Part shown: piece by piece, positions 13,401-27,620 of the stretch
Layout of the letters: every line of letters starts with the position of its first letter
Numbering within the stretch: position 1 is the first letter of the stretch
Assembly (NCBI RefSeq): GCF_013426205.1
Contig: NC_089425.1
Span: forward strand, 186,001 to 250,000
Direction: 5' to 3'
DNA from: Metarhizium brunneum
Lineage: Eukaryota; Ascomycota; Sordariomycetes; Hypocreales; Clavicipitaceae
DNA length: 64,000 bases
Notes under the pieces: generated by a model
Databases searched by the model: none
Seen by the model: only the letters and a program-made list of their open reading frames with translations
Told to the model about the DNA's origin: nothing
Made by a program: the position numbers and the translations under genes

Positions 13401-16400
13401 TTTATATAGCTTATATTACTTTTATCTTAGCTTTAATATTACTAAGTATATAGCTTATTATATTGTTTTATTTTTTTTTTTTTTAGTTTAAATAGTTTTA
13501 AAAGGAAAAATAAATAGCTTTATATAGCTTTATTATACTTTTAAACTAGACTTTATAATATTTTCTGCTCTTATAAGCTTTTTTTTTATATAAGAATTAT
13601 TAGGTTTTTATTTTATAGTATTATAGCTTAGATATAGCTTAGAGCTAATATAAGCTTATTATTCTAATAAATATCCTTTTAATAGGTTTTAAAATAATCT
13701 AATATTTTAGTATTTTATATATTTTTTAATAGCTTTTATATTAATTAAATATAGCTTTTTTATTTTATTAGTATATTTTATTTATATTTTTATTTAAGTG
13801 TATTTTTAATTATTAGAATTTTTTTTATTATAAATTTTATAGCTACTTAGCTATTTATCTTATTATTTATTTATATTAGTTTTAATTCTAATTTAAAATC
13901 TAAAAGCTTTTAGCTTAAAAGTAAGTTAAAAGTTATTTACTTTAAAAAATTTATATAAAATATTAGGTAAATACTTTCTAGAATATTTAATTAAATAATT
14001 AATAATAATAATACTTTTATAACCTTATATTTTATTATAATTTAGTTTAGTTTTTTACTTAATTTATTTATTTTAATATTATATAAGTTTAATTATATAA
14101 TATTTTTTTTAAACCTTTTTATAAGTTATTATTATTTATTTATTAAGTTCTAAAATTATTATTAATTAAATATTATAATAGCTTAAGCTAAATTAATTTT
14201 TTTTTATAAGTAATTAATAAATATAATTACTTTATTTTTAATTAAAATTATAAACTTATATAAGTAAAAAAATTCTTAAATTAAAAGTATATTAAACTTA
14301 TATAAAGCTTTATTTAAGCTTATTTTAATTATTATTAAATTATAATTATTTAATATTAATTAATAAGCTATTAAATATTTAATTTAATTAAATTATTTAA
14401 AGCTAATTATAACTTATAAAACTACTTATATTTTTTAATTTACTCTTTTTATTTTATTATTTATTTAAGAATAATATACTATAAAAAAAAGTTATATAAT
14501 TCTTATTAATATATATAATATTATTTAAAATTTACTTAATTAATTTAATTTTTAATTTATAATAATTTATATAAAAAATTTATAAAACCTTTATTAATAT
14601 TATTTAAAGTATTTTATATATATTTTAGTTTTTATTAATATTATAATTTTAAGCTAAATATATTTAAATAATTAGTTTATAATAATTATTAAGTACTTAA
14701 TATTCTTTTTTTTTAGGCTAAAAAGTTTATTATAAAGTTAATTAAAATTTATAATTAATACTAGTTTATAATTAATATAAATTATAATAATTTTTATTAA
14801 AGCTAATAGTTTTTATACTTATTATAATAATAATAGTTTTTTATAAATTATATAATATTTTAGGATATTTTATTTTAATAATACTTTTATTATAATAGCT
14901 TAAAAATTATATTTTTTTTAAGATAGCTTATTAAAAAAAAATTATATATATATTATATTAAAATTATTATAAATAACTTTTACTTTAAAATCTAGGTATA
15001 ACTTTAAAATAATAATATATTATATATAAAAAGGGTATAATTTATAATTTACTTATAAGTATTTATATTTTAAAAGAACTTATAAGTATTCTTTTAAATA
15101 GCTTTAATATAATATATTATTATTTTATTATATAAAATACTTTAATTTTATAAGCTTTATAAATATAAGTTATTAAAAATTTTTTTTCTTAAAAAAAGCT
15201 TAATTATTTTATTTATTTTTTTTTAATTATTTTTATATTATAATTAGTTATTAAGTAATAAAAGCTATATATTTATAAGTTATATAATACTATTAAAATA
15301 AGATAATAATAGGTTTTTATTTTAGTTTTATTTAAAAAGTATATTTAAATATTATACTTATAAATTAAATTTATATTAAAAGTAAAAATTAAATAAAAAT
15401 AATATTTTAGCTTATTATACTTAATATTTTAATATTTCTTTTAATATTATAAAATATTTTAAATTTTTATAATTAATAAAAATTATAAATAAGTTAATAA
15501 TATTTTAAAGTTTTATTAATTATAATTTTAAATAAAAAATAATTATTAATAGCTTTTTATTATAAATTATATAATTTTTTTTAAGGCTATTAGCTTTATA
15601 AAGTAATATATTATTAAGTAAAGTATTTTATTAATAACTTATAATAAGTATTTTTTTTAAGGTATTAATTAAGTAATTTACTTTAATTATTATTTTTTTA
15701 ATAAAATTTTATTATTTTAAAATTAAGTAAAAAATAAATACTTTTTTTAATACTTTAAAAGCTTTATTATACTTAATTAATTATTAAAAAAATATACTTT
15801 TTTTAATAATTTTAAAAGTAATTTTATAAAAAAAAAAAAGTTTAAAATAAAATTCTAATAAAAATTAATAAAATCTAAGAATTTTTAGATTTTTTTTTTA
15901 TATATTAAGGGTTTTTAGTTTTATATAACTTTAATTTTTTTTAAATTAAAGTAAATTTTTTTACTTATATAAATAATAAACCTTAAATATTTAACTTTTT
16001 AAATATAAAATATATATTTTTTTATATTAAAATATAACTTAATTATATAAAGCTTTATAAATATATTATATACTTTTTATATATAGTTTTTTTATAAGCT
16101 TTTTAAGTAAATAAAAATATTATTAAAGTATATTATAATAAAATTACTTAAAGTTTTTTTTAAGGTATTATTAATATATTATTAAAATATTATAAAAGTA
16201 CTTATTAACCTAAATAAGTAAACTAGCTATTTAAAAAGCTTAAATTAGGTTTAAAATATAATTAAAAGCTTTTTACTTAATATAATTTAAAGTTTATAAA
16301 ATATTAATTAAATATTTAATTTTATAAATTATTTAATTTTAAAAAGAAAATATAATATTTTTTTAATAAGTAAAAGTAAATAATAATTTTATTTTATTAT

Positions 16401-18549
16401 TTTATTTAAAGTATAATAATTTATATAAAATTATTATTTTTCTTTTAGCTTTTTAGCTAATAATATTAAGATTATAACTAATAAAAAGCTTACCTTAATT
16501 TATCTTTTATTTATTAAGTTTATAACCTACTTTTTAATTTCTAATAAATATTTTTATAATATATTATAAAATAATACTTATAATAAATCTAGGTTAATTT
16601 TATCTAAATACTACTTTAATTATATATAATAATTTAATTAGCTTTAATATAAAAGCAGCTTATTTACCTTTTCTTAGTTAAAAAAATTCTAAAAGTTTTA
16701 TAAGTTATAAAAAAGCTAAAATAGCTTCTCTTATTATTAATTTAGGTTAGCCTTTTATATATATAATATTAATATTATTTTATATAAGCTTATAGCTATT
16801 AACTAGTACTTCTTTTTTATTTTTTAGGCTTATTAAATAATATTAATAAATATTAACCTTATTATTAATATTATAAGCTTTTAGGTTCTTTAATTACTTA
16901 ACTCTTAAATTATTAAGTTATTTATAATACTAATTATAATTTTTTTCTTAGCTAGTTATATACTTATATTATATTATATTATTTATAATATTCTTAGTAT
17001 AATATTTTATATAAAGCCTAATATTATATATATTATTATTAGAAATTCTTAGTTATTTATATTTACTTAAAATTATATTAAGTAAAAAATTAAAAAATAT
17101 AACTTTTATTATATTACCTTTTTTTTTCTTATTTTTATTATAATATATATTTATTATTATTTACTTAATAAAATTAAGTTTAATTTTATATATTATATAA
17201 ATTTTTTACTTATTATTATATAATAATTATAATTTATATTTACTTAAATATTTATAAATTTTAAGAAATTAATTAATATAAAAACTAAAAAAAATAATAT
17301 ACTTATTTTTAATTTAATTTTTTTTAGTTTTTATTTTTTATATAATATATTTTTTAGTTTATAATTATTATTATATTATAATATTTTTAATAAAAAACTT
17401 ATTATAAAAGTATTTTATTTCTTAATAGCTTTTTATTTTTATATATATTAAAAGTAGAATTTTTTATTATTATTTTTTTTATATTAAATATTTATAAGTA
17501 TTATATAAAAAGAAATATATATTTTAAAATATAATAGCTTATAAATTTATAATATAAGTATTTTTTTTTTTATATTATTAATTAATTATTTTAATTAATA
17601 CCTAATAAGCTTATTTTTTTTATTAATTTTAAAAGTAATTATAATTTATACCCTTTTTAGGCTTAGCTTAAAACCCTAATTTATTTATATTTATTATAAT
17701 TATATTTTTATTATTATATTACTTTTCTTTAAAATTTATATTATATTTACCTTATTTATTATAAAATTTCTCTTTTAATTATAATAATTTAATATTTATA
17801 ATTATATTATAAAAATAAGCTATTACTTTAATATATTTAAAATATAATATTTCTTAATTAATAATTTTTTTTTATATATATTTATTAAAAAATTATTATA
17901 ATTTTATTAACTTAATAAAATCCTTTTATTTAAGGCTTTTAATAAATATAATTTTATTTTTAAATTAAATAAAAAAGTTTATAAATAATTTATTTTATTA
18001 TTATTTTATTTAATTAAGCTTAATAAAAGCTATTTTTTTCTTATAAAAATTAATATATATAATAATTAAATAGCTTAAAAACACGGCTAGATTATAGCTA
18101 ACCCTTTTATTATTTTTAAAGTAAAAAGCTACCTAGCTTTAAATCTTAGCTAAAAAGTTCTAAAAAATAAAAGCTTATTAATTATAATTATTACTTATAA
18201 ATATTATATTTATAATTAGCTTATATTATATTAGGCTTTTTTAGGTTATAAATATAGTTTTATTATTATTAAATAAAGCTTTTATTAGGATTAATTTATA
18301 CTTTACTTAAAAGCTAATATAAGCTAATATTATTATTATAAAAAAACTTTATATTATTTAATTTTTAAGAAAAAAGTATTATTTAATAAGCTTATAAAGC
18401 TTTTATACTTAAATAATAATAACTTTTTAAAGTATTATAATATTATTTTAAGGGCTATTAATTAATATAATATTTTTAGGTATAAATAAGCTTAGTTTTA
18501 TATTAGTTATTTATTTTATAAGGTTATTTATAATAAAATTTATTTTTTA

Positions 18550-18820
18550 TAAAAAACTAATTATATTTATAATTATATATATATATTATTAAATAATAAG
18601 AATAAACTTAAAAAAAAAAAAGGGTTTATCTTCTTTTTTTTCTTTTTAATATATTTTACTTTAGCTTAAGTTTTATTTATATTAAGTTTAATTTAACTTT
18701 ACTTAAAATCCTATATAAACCTAATAATTTATATTAGCTTAAAGTTTATTTATATTAAGTCCAGTCTAGCTCCGCCTAGAATCCTACCTAGACCTGAGCT
18801 TATAGCTTAAGTTTATAATA
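18550..18820. repeat. LTR of nested element 2, right copy
   Basis: It matches 10961-11241. Around 18768-18795 it is less mutated (CCAGTCTAGCTCCGCC), giving the better view of the original LTR end. Confidence 0.75.
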
Positions 18821-18977
18821 AAATTTAATAATAAACTAGATTTCTTTAATAATTATTATTATATAAAAGAAATAATTCTATAATACTAAGAGAATTATTT
18901 TATAAAACTAAGCTTTAAATTAAGTATTATTAGCTTAAATAATAATATTATTCTTTTATATTAATAGCTTTCATAAT

Positions 18978-18995
18978 ATTAACTTATAAACTTAT
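18978..18995. repeat. 18-bp direct duplication flanking nested element 3, left copy
   Basis: ATTAACTTATAAACTTAT abuts the left LTR and is repeated exactly at 26854-26871, directly after the right LTR. LTR integrases normally make 4-6 bp duplications, so this length is odd. Confidence 0.8.
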
Positions 18996-19436
18996 TATTA
19001 CAACCCAGTTGTATACAGGAAGCAGGCTACAAGTTAGGCCGGCTATATAAGCCATAAAGCGGTATAAGTAAGGCAAATAATAGATTAATAGTTAAAGTAA
19101 TTATTATATTTAAATTATAAAAGGAACCGTGATTTATATAAGTAGGGTTATAGCTATAATAATAATCTAAAGGGAAATATTATAATAAGAAAAGTAATTT
19201 ATTATAATATATAAGGACTTTTAATTTTACTTTATAAATAAACTTTAATTTCTTAGCTTTTAATAATAATTATTATATTAACCTAAGCTTTATTTATAAC
19301 TTTTTAACTTTAATTATTTAGTTATAATTTATAACTTATTACTAATATAATACCTAACTACTTAGATTAACTGCTTTAATAGCTTTACTAATATAAATTA
19401 TAACTAGTTTATCCCTTAAAAACCTTAGCTATTATA
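18996..19436. repeat. LTR of nested element 3, left copy
   Basis: It is 441 bp and matches 26413-26853. It begins TATTACAACCC (TGTTACAACCC before RIP) and retains a GC-containing patch (AGGCCGGC, AAGCGG) in both copies. Confidence 0.8.
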
Positions 19437-22400
19437 TATTAAAAGCTCTTATTTAGATTATTATTATATTACTTTAAGTAATACTTAATAATTATTAATA
19501 TAGTATTATATAAGATTATTATTATATTTAAATTAAATAAAACCTAAAAAGAACTAATAATTATTTTTACTTATAAAATACTTATTAAGATTATATACTT
19601 TTAAGAATAAGTCTAATAAATAAAGGAAAAATAATAGGAATAAGCTATAATTATTATTATAATTAAAAAGAACTTAAAAGAAATTCTTAGACCTAAAGTA
19701 TTAAAATTATATAATAGATCTTTAAGTATACTTTAAGGATTTCTTATTTAACTTAAGGCTTATTATTAATAATTCTTAATTAAAATAAAAGAATTTTTTA
19801 CTAAGATATTATATATAAAAGAATATATAATAAAAGTAATACTTATATAATTTAAACTTATTATAAAGGACTACCTTAATAAAAAAAAATAATTATAAAA
19901 AAAAAACTAATATTATTTTTAAAAGTTATAATAAATTTAAAAAAGCTATTAAAAAAGCCTTTAAAATAATTAATAAAGCTAAAGCTATTAAGTATTATAT
20001 TAATAAGCTTAAGTAAAAGGAATTAATATTTAATTATATTACTTACTTTAAATAACTTATATTTTAGCTTAATTAAGAGAATAAACTTTTTATATTAGCT
20101 TTTTATAAAGAACTTAAGGAAGAAGTTAAAAATAAACTTTATAAAAAAAATAAACTAAATAACTTATTAGATTATATTATTATAATAATATAAATTAATA
20201 ATAAATAATATTAATAATATATATAAAAAAAATAAGGTAAAAGAACCTAAAGCCCTATTAAAAAAAAAAGTTATTAAGCTAATTAATATAAAAAGCATAA
20301 TAAACTTATTACTTATAATTATACTTTTAATCTTAAATAAATAAGGCTTAATACTATTAAGAAAAATAATAAAAAAGAAAAAAAATATTATAATTATAAA
20401 AAAATAAGATATTTTACTAATAAATATAAAAAACCTAAGAAAAAATAAAAGCTAGTATTAAAAAAAAATAAAAAATAACTTAATTTTATTAATTAATAAA
20501 AAATCAAAGTTATTAAATTAAAGGTAAAATATAAAAATCTTAATTAAACCTTTTATTATAATAATAACTATTATATTTATATAAGTAATAAATAAAAAAA
20601 AAATAGTTTCTAAAAAAACTAAAAAAACTAAAAAAGAAAATTATAAATTTTATAAAAAATAGGCTATAAATAGTTAAATAATTAGTATAAAAAAACCTAA
20701 ATAAATAATTAATAAAAAAAAGAACTCTTATAATAATAAAATAAAAAAAACTTTATAAACTAAAATTATTAAAATACTTAAATAAAAACTTATATTAAGA
20801 AATCCTTAATTAGGTATAATAATAAGTAAAAGTAAGGAAAATTTAAAAGGAATAATAATATAAAAAAAAGTAAAATATATAAATTCTTATTACCTTTAAT
20901 AAACTAAAAAATAAAGTAAAAAAAATAAGTATTAATAATAATTATATAATCTTAAATACTTTAAAAGTATTTAAAAATAAATAAAGTAAAGAAAAAATAC
21001 TTATAAGGCTAATAATTATATAAGAATAAGCTATATAATAATATTTTCTTATATTAATAAGAAAATATTTTATAATTTTTATTATTATAATAAATACTAT
21101 TATAATATTAAGAAACCTAATATTATAGTACCTAAAAAAGGAAAAAAAAAATAACCTTAGACTTTTATTAAGGTATAAAAACTATATATAATTAATATAA
21201 GTATTATATATATTTATAATATATTAGATATATTTTATAATTAAGGTATAATTAGATATATTTTTAATTAAAATAAAAGGATATTTAATTAAAATATTAT
21301 ACTTTAAATAAGAACTTTTAAAATAAAAAGTAAAAATAATTAATAATAATTAAATAATAATCTTAGAACTTAATTTAAATATACCTATTAAATATTAAGC
21401 TTATATAAATCTTATAAATATATATAAATTAAATATATATTAATTATATATATATATAAAAAATAAGTAATAATATTAGTATATATATAAGAGAAAAATT
21501 TTAATATATAAAAAAAAGTTATTACTTAAGTTACCTTAATATAAAATAAAAAATTATATAATATATTTATTATTAAATTATTTAAAATATATAATAAATA
21601 AAGCCAAGAAATAATATAAGTAATAATATAAAATACTAGTAATATATAAATAAATATAATAAATATTAAATATACTTAAATAAAAAAACTCTAAGGAAAT
21701 TATAAAATTAATATATTATAATAAATAATAGTTAAATAAGTAATATAATAAATAAAAGTTTAACTCTAAATATAATAAGAAATATATAATAAATTATAAT
21801 AACTTAAAATATAAAAAGTATAAAAAAATAAAAAACTAAATTTATAACTATTTATATTAAATATTTAATAATAAGTTTTACTTTAAGTACTTATAAAATA
21901 AAACTAAACTTATAAAATAATAAATTATAAAAGAATTTATTCTAAAAAACTTAAAAAATAAAGTATATTATTTATAAAAAGGTTATAAGTTAGCATAAAA
22001 AGAAAAATATTAATAACTCTTAATATAATTAAAAGCAGATAAAGTAATAAAATAATATTAAATACTAAAGTTATAGAATATTACGTTTATATACTTATAA
22101 ATAATAATATAATAAGTAATTATATTTTACTTAGAGTTATAAATTATTATTAATTATTATAAAAATATAAAAAGGTATTATATAAGTTAATTAATATTAA
22201 AGGAAAACTTTTTACTTATAATAATAGAATTATTAACTAAAAGATTAATTATTTTAAAGTATAAATTTAAGGTTATTTAAAAGTAATTTAACTTAATATT
22301 ATAAATATATTAAAATATAACCTAGTATTAAGGTACTTATAATTATAAAAGAGTAACTTACTAATTAACTAAAAAATAAGTTAATTAAAGTAAAATAAGA

Positions 22401-25400
22401 TTTTAAGCTAATAAAATTAATAAAATTTAAAAGAAAAAATAAAATTTTATTATAACTTAGCTTATAAATAAAGTTCTAAAAAAAAAAAACCTTTAAGTAA
22501 GTTATTTAAAAACTAATAATAATAAATAAATAATATAAAAATAATAAGTATAAAAAAAAGAATAATTAGATTTACTATAATAACCTTAATAATACTATAA
22601 ACTAGGATATAAATAATAATAAGTAATAAGAAAATAAAAGCTAAAATCTAAAAGGTTATTATTACCTTAAGAAAAAACCTTATAAATATAAATAAAAAAC
22701 TTAAAAAAAAAAGAAAAATAAAAATAATAAAAAAAATAATAAAAGCCTAATAATAAAAGAAAAAAAACTTAAAAATATCCCTAAAAAATACTAAAAATAT
22801 AAAAAATTATTTATAAAAAAATTAGAAACTAAATTACTAAAATATAGCTAATAAGATTATTAAATTAAATTAATAAATAAAAAGTTAATAATATTTTATA
22901 AAATTTATAACTTAAATATAAAAAAACTTAAAATACTATAAAAGTATATTAATAAGATATTAATAAAAAGCTATATTAAAATATTTATATTAAAAGCTAA
23001 ATATTTAATTATATTTATTTTTAAGAAAAATAAGAAATTATAGTTAATAATAGATTATTAGTAATTAAATATAATTACTATAAAAAATTAAATATTATTA
23101 TTACTTATCTCTAAATTATAAAATTAATTATATAGTATAAATTAGTTTATTACTCTAAACCTAAAAAGAGTATATAATTTAATTTAAATAAAAAAAGGCT
23201 ATAAATAGAAAATAGCCTTTAAAATAAAATTTAAATTATTTAAATACTTAGTAATATTATTTAAGCTTATTAATATATTAATAATATTTTAATAAATAAT
23301 TAATAATATATTATAAAAATATTTAAATAATTTTATAATAATATATCTAAATAATATATTAATCTTTTTAAAAACCCTAAAAAACCATAAAATATATATA
23401 TATAAAGTATTATAAGCATTATAAAATATAAAGTTATTAGTAAAACTAATAAAAAGTAAATTTTATACCTAAAAAGTAGACTTTTTAAAATATATAATAT
23501 AATTAAATAAAATATAAATAAAAAAGATAAAGATTAAAATAATAAAAAACTAGCTAATATTAAAAAATATTAAGAATATATAAAGCTTTAAAAGCTTTAT
23601 AAATTATTATAAGAGATTTATTAAAAGCTATAATAAAATTATAATACTTTTAAATAAACTTACTAAGAAGAATAAATAATAAAACTAAAATAATAAGGTA
23701 TAATATACTTTTAATAAAATTAAAAAACTTATTATATTTAAACTTATTTTAAGAATTTTTAACCTAAAAAAAAATAAAATTAAAAACTAATTTATTAGAT
23801 TTTACTTTAAGAGTATAAGTTAAATAAAAAAATAATAATAAAAAATTATACCTTATTATATTCTACTTAAAAAAACTTTATAAAGTAAAACTTAATTATT
23901 TTATTTATAATAAAAAATTCTTAATAATTATTAATATTTTTAAGAAATTTAAATATTATTTTATAAAAAGTAAATATAAAATTAAGGTATATATTAATTA
24001 TAAAAATATTTCTTATTTTATAATAATATAATAATTAAATAAATAATAAATTTAATAAGCTAAATATTTTTTAGAATTTAATTATAAAATTATTTATTAA
24101 AAAGAATTTAAAAATAAATAAGTAAATACTTTAAGTTAAAAAAGTAATTATAATATAAGAATACTTATAATAATAAAATAACTCTTTAAGATTAATAAAA
24201 ATAATAATTTCTAGTAAAAATAATTAAATATTATATTAAAAGTATAAAAAAAAAACCTAATATATAATAAAATATACTAATAAGTAATAAATAATATATA
24301 ATATATTAAAAATATACTAATAGGATATATATATTACTTAGGAGAAGTACTAATATATAGAGAGAAAATCTAAATACTACTAGAGTTATAAGAAGAATAT
24401 ATTAAAGAAATATATAAATACTTAATTTATAAATATTAAGAAATTCGTAAAATATTAAATAAAATATAATAATAATATGATTTTTTAGGAATTAAGAAAA
24501 TAATTAAAAAGGTTATTAATAAGTATATATAATATAAAAAAAGTAAGGCTTTATAATATAAGCTATATAAGAAATTATAACTATTACTAGTACTAATATA
24601 ATTATAGGAATTAATAGCTTTTAATTATATTATAAAGCTACTAATATTAAAAAAACTAATAACTAATATAAAATATAATAGTATATTTATAGTTATAAAT
24701 AAACTTATAAAGTATAAATACTTTTTATTATATAAAGAAGTAAGTAATATAAAAAAACTTATATATATATTTTTATAAATAATAATAAGTAATTATAAAT
24801 TACTAAAAAAAATTATATTAGATAAAGGAAATATATTTACCTCTAAGTTTTAGTAAATACTTATAATATAACTTAAAATAAATTATAAGTTAAATATTAT
24901 ATATTATTTATAAATAAATAAATAAATAAAAAAATTAAACTAGATACTTAAATAATATTTATAATATTATATTAATTATTAATAAGATAATTAGGTAAAA
25001 TAATTACTTATAATATAATTAGCTTATAATAGCTTAATATTAGAATTAATAAAGTAAATATTAGCTTATACTAATTATAAATTTAATCCTAAAGTATTTT
25101 AAATATAATATAAAAAATTATAAGTAAAATAAGTAATATTATAAGTAAATAAACTAAAAAAATTATATAAAAAAATATAATATAAATTAGAATTTATATA
25201 AAATAAAATAATATAATATTATAATTATAAAAAATTAAAAAATTTAATTTTTAAGGAGGGAAATATAATTTACTTACTTTAATAAAATATTAAAATAATA
25301 TAATTAAGTAATAAATTAAATTATAAAAAATTAGGATTATTTATTATTAAAAAATAAATATTAATAAATAATTATAAACTTTTATTATTAAAAACTATAA

Positions 25401-26412
25401 AAAATTATTTTATAATATATATTTTACTTCTTAAAAAAGTATTAAATAATATACTAGTAAAAAAAGATATTAAAGTCTTAAATAATAAAGAATATAAAGT
25501 AAAATAAATTCTAAATATAAGAATAAAAAATAAAATATATTAATACCTTATTAAGTAAAAAGATTATAAACATAAAAAAAATATATAAAAACCTATAAAG
25601 CACCTAAGAAAATACTAGTACCTATTAAGGCAATTTTACTAAAAGGTATAAGAAATATAAGAGGATCTAAATCTAAGAACTTTTTACTTAATTTAAAAGT
25701 AAATTAATTACCTTTTTTAGGAATACTTATTATACTTAAATTATTTATTACCTAATACTTATAAGTATCTAAAGTAAGTAGAATTTTATTCTTAGTATTT
25801 AACTTTATTATATTATAATAAAATAATTCTAAACTTTTATTTTTAATATAATTCTAGATTTTTTATATTTAAGCTAATTAATTTATAGCTATAAAAAGCT
25901 AAAACTAAAAGTTAGCTAGCTATATATAAAGCTTTAATAGCTTATTACCTGCTTTCTTCTCCTTTAATTCTAGTTTTTTTTATTACTTTAATAAGTATAT
26001 TACTAAGAAATACTATTAATAAAAGAATATAAATAAAATAAGGGCTATAATAATACCTATAAAAAAAAGCCACTAAAATATTATTATATAAGTAATTATA
26101 CTATATATACTTATTATATTATAATTTCTTATTTATTATATAATAAGATTTATTATTTTTAAAATAATAAGTATAAGGTATATTTATAAGGTAGTTAAAT
26201 AAATTTATAATATTAATAAGATTAGCACGTTTATAACTATTATTTTTCTTTATATTTAATTTTAGCTTAAAAATATAACTAAATATAATATTAATAAAAT
26301 ATCCTAAAAAATAAAAGAAGAAAAGAACTTATTAATAAAAGAAAAGGCTATAAAGCTATTTATAAAATAAAACTTAGATCTTAAAAATAAAACTATAAGA
26401 AAAGAAATATTA

Positions 26413-26853
26413 TATTATAACCTAGTTATATATAAGAAGTAGGCTATAAGTTAAGCCGGCTATATAAGCTATAAAGCGGTATAAGCAGGGCAAATAATAA
26501 ATTAATAGTCAGAGTAATTATTATATTTAAATTATAAAAGGAACCATGATTTATATAAGTAGGATTATAGTTATAATAGTAATTTAAAAGGAAATATTAT
26601 AATAAAAGAAGTAATTTATTATAATATATAAAAACCCTTAATTTTACTTTATAAATAAACTTTAACTTTTTAGCTTTTAATAATAATTATTATATTAATT
26701 TAAGCTTTACTTATAACTCTTTAACTTTAATTATTTAGTTATAATTTATAACCTATTACTAATATAATACCTAATTACTTAGATTAACTGCCTTAATAGC
26801 TTTGCTAATATAAATTATAACTAGTTTATCCCTTAGGAATCTTAGCCGTTACA
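26413..26853. repeat. LTR of nested element 3, right copy
   Basis: It is 441 bp and matches 18996-19436. It ends CCGTTACA, keeping the terminal CA lost in the left copy. Confidence 0.8.
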
Positions 26854-26871
26854 ATTAACTTATAAACTTAT
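26854..26871. repeat. 18-bp direct duplication flanking nested element 3, right copy
   Basis: It is identical to 18978-18995 and abuts the CA end of the right LTR. Confidence 0.8.
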
Positions 26872-27189
26872 AAAATAAAAATATAAATAATATTTACTTT
26901 TTCTTAGATTATTATTAATAAAATTATATTAGCTTAAATTTATTATTACTTACTTTATTAGCTAGAATTATTATAATAAAAGCTATTATAAATACTACTT
27001 TTATTATAATTTTTAATAAGTTTAATAAAAAATTTATTTTAATTATATTTATTAAAATAATATTTTAACTTTTAAACTATTAATTATAGAATTATTAAAT
27101 TAATATTATAAAAAGTAAAATATTATTATAAAAACTATTATTTATAATAAATATAAAAAAGCTAAAAACTTTAAGGCCTTAGCTTAATA

Positions 27190-27620
27190 AAATACTAAAA
27201 TTAGGTAAAATTTATAAGTCTAAGTTATTTTATAAAGCTTTTATAATATTTATTAATAAAAAAAATCCTAAAAACCTTTTATACTTAATTATTAATTATA
27301 AAAAATTAAATAAAATTATTATTTTTATTTATTATTTAATTTTATTAATTTATAAATTATAAGATTATTTTTAAGGTATAAAAATTTTCTTTAAAATTAA
27401 CCTAAAAACTAGTTTTAATTTTATAAAAATTATAAAAAAATATAAATAAAAAATAACTTTTTAATATAAATATAGTTTTTTTAAGTATATAATTATATTA
27501 CTTAAATTAATTAATATACTTATAATATTTTAAGTTATAATAAATAATATATTTTAAAATTTTATTAATATTAATATATTAATATACTTAAATAATATAC
27601 TTATTTATATTAAAATAATA
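27190..27620 (+). pseudogene. Degenerate gypsy reverse transcriptase belonging to the outermost element
   Basis: The plus-strand translation, ignoring stops, follows a gypsy polymerase: FxNKKNPKNLxLxxxYKKLNKI, then xYxLxLIxxLxDxxxGxKIFxKxxLKTSFNFIKI, then the YGLFEY/FGLTNAP segment, and YLNNILIYI for the YLDDILIYS box near 27575-27610. It lies just outside nested element 3, between the duplicated flank at 26854 and the right LTR at 30882. The simplest reading is that it is the polymerase of the outer element. Relics of RNase H and integrase probably follow up to about 28900, but no box there is clear enough to place. Confidence 0.7.

Larger units (their letters stand above)
10961..18820 (-). 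mobile_element. Ty3/gypsy LTR retrotransposon, nested element 2 (RIP-degraded)
   Basis: Direct LTRs lie at 10961-11241 and 18550-18820. A 7-bp match, AAATTTA, flanks the element (10954-10960 and 18821-18827); five of these bases would be the expected duplication. On the minus strand, roughly 16330 down to 15830, the degenerate translation follows a gypsy reverse transcriptase: the segment before the FGLTNAP box, a YINNTL-type helix, the YLDDILIYS box as YFNNIFIYL, then a KCEF..VKYLGFI-type thumb ending FLGFANFYRRFI-like. A weaker integrase-like stretch lies near 14530-14650. The interval from about 11250 to 13400, beyond the integrase end, is unusually long and less mutated than the rest. Confidence 0.78.
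18996..26853 (+). mobile_element. Chromodomain-bearing Ty3/gypsy element (chromovirus type), nested element 3
   Basis: Direct LTRs of 441 bp each lie at 18996-19436 and 26413-26853, at a constant offset of 7417. Degenerate plus-strand motifs run in gypsy order. A CCHC zinc knuckle (CYNCGKxGHFxNKC-like) lies near 20384-20440. The reverse transcriptase lies near 22950-23370, with a KNGKLRxVVDYRxLN-like start and the YLDDILIFS box as YLNNILIFL. The integrase has an SDRGNxFTSKFW-like box near 24810-24860 and an AYHPQTDGQTE-like box after it. A chromodomain-like stretch at about 25486-25615 reads like EYEVEEILD..YLIKWKxYxxEENTWEPxEHL. That order and the terminal chromodomain define the chromovirus branch of Ty3/gypsy. 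Every frame carries stops from RIP. An 18-bp direct duplication abuts the LTRs on both sides. Confidence 0.85.
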
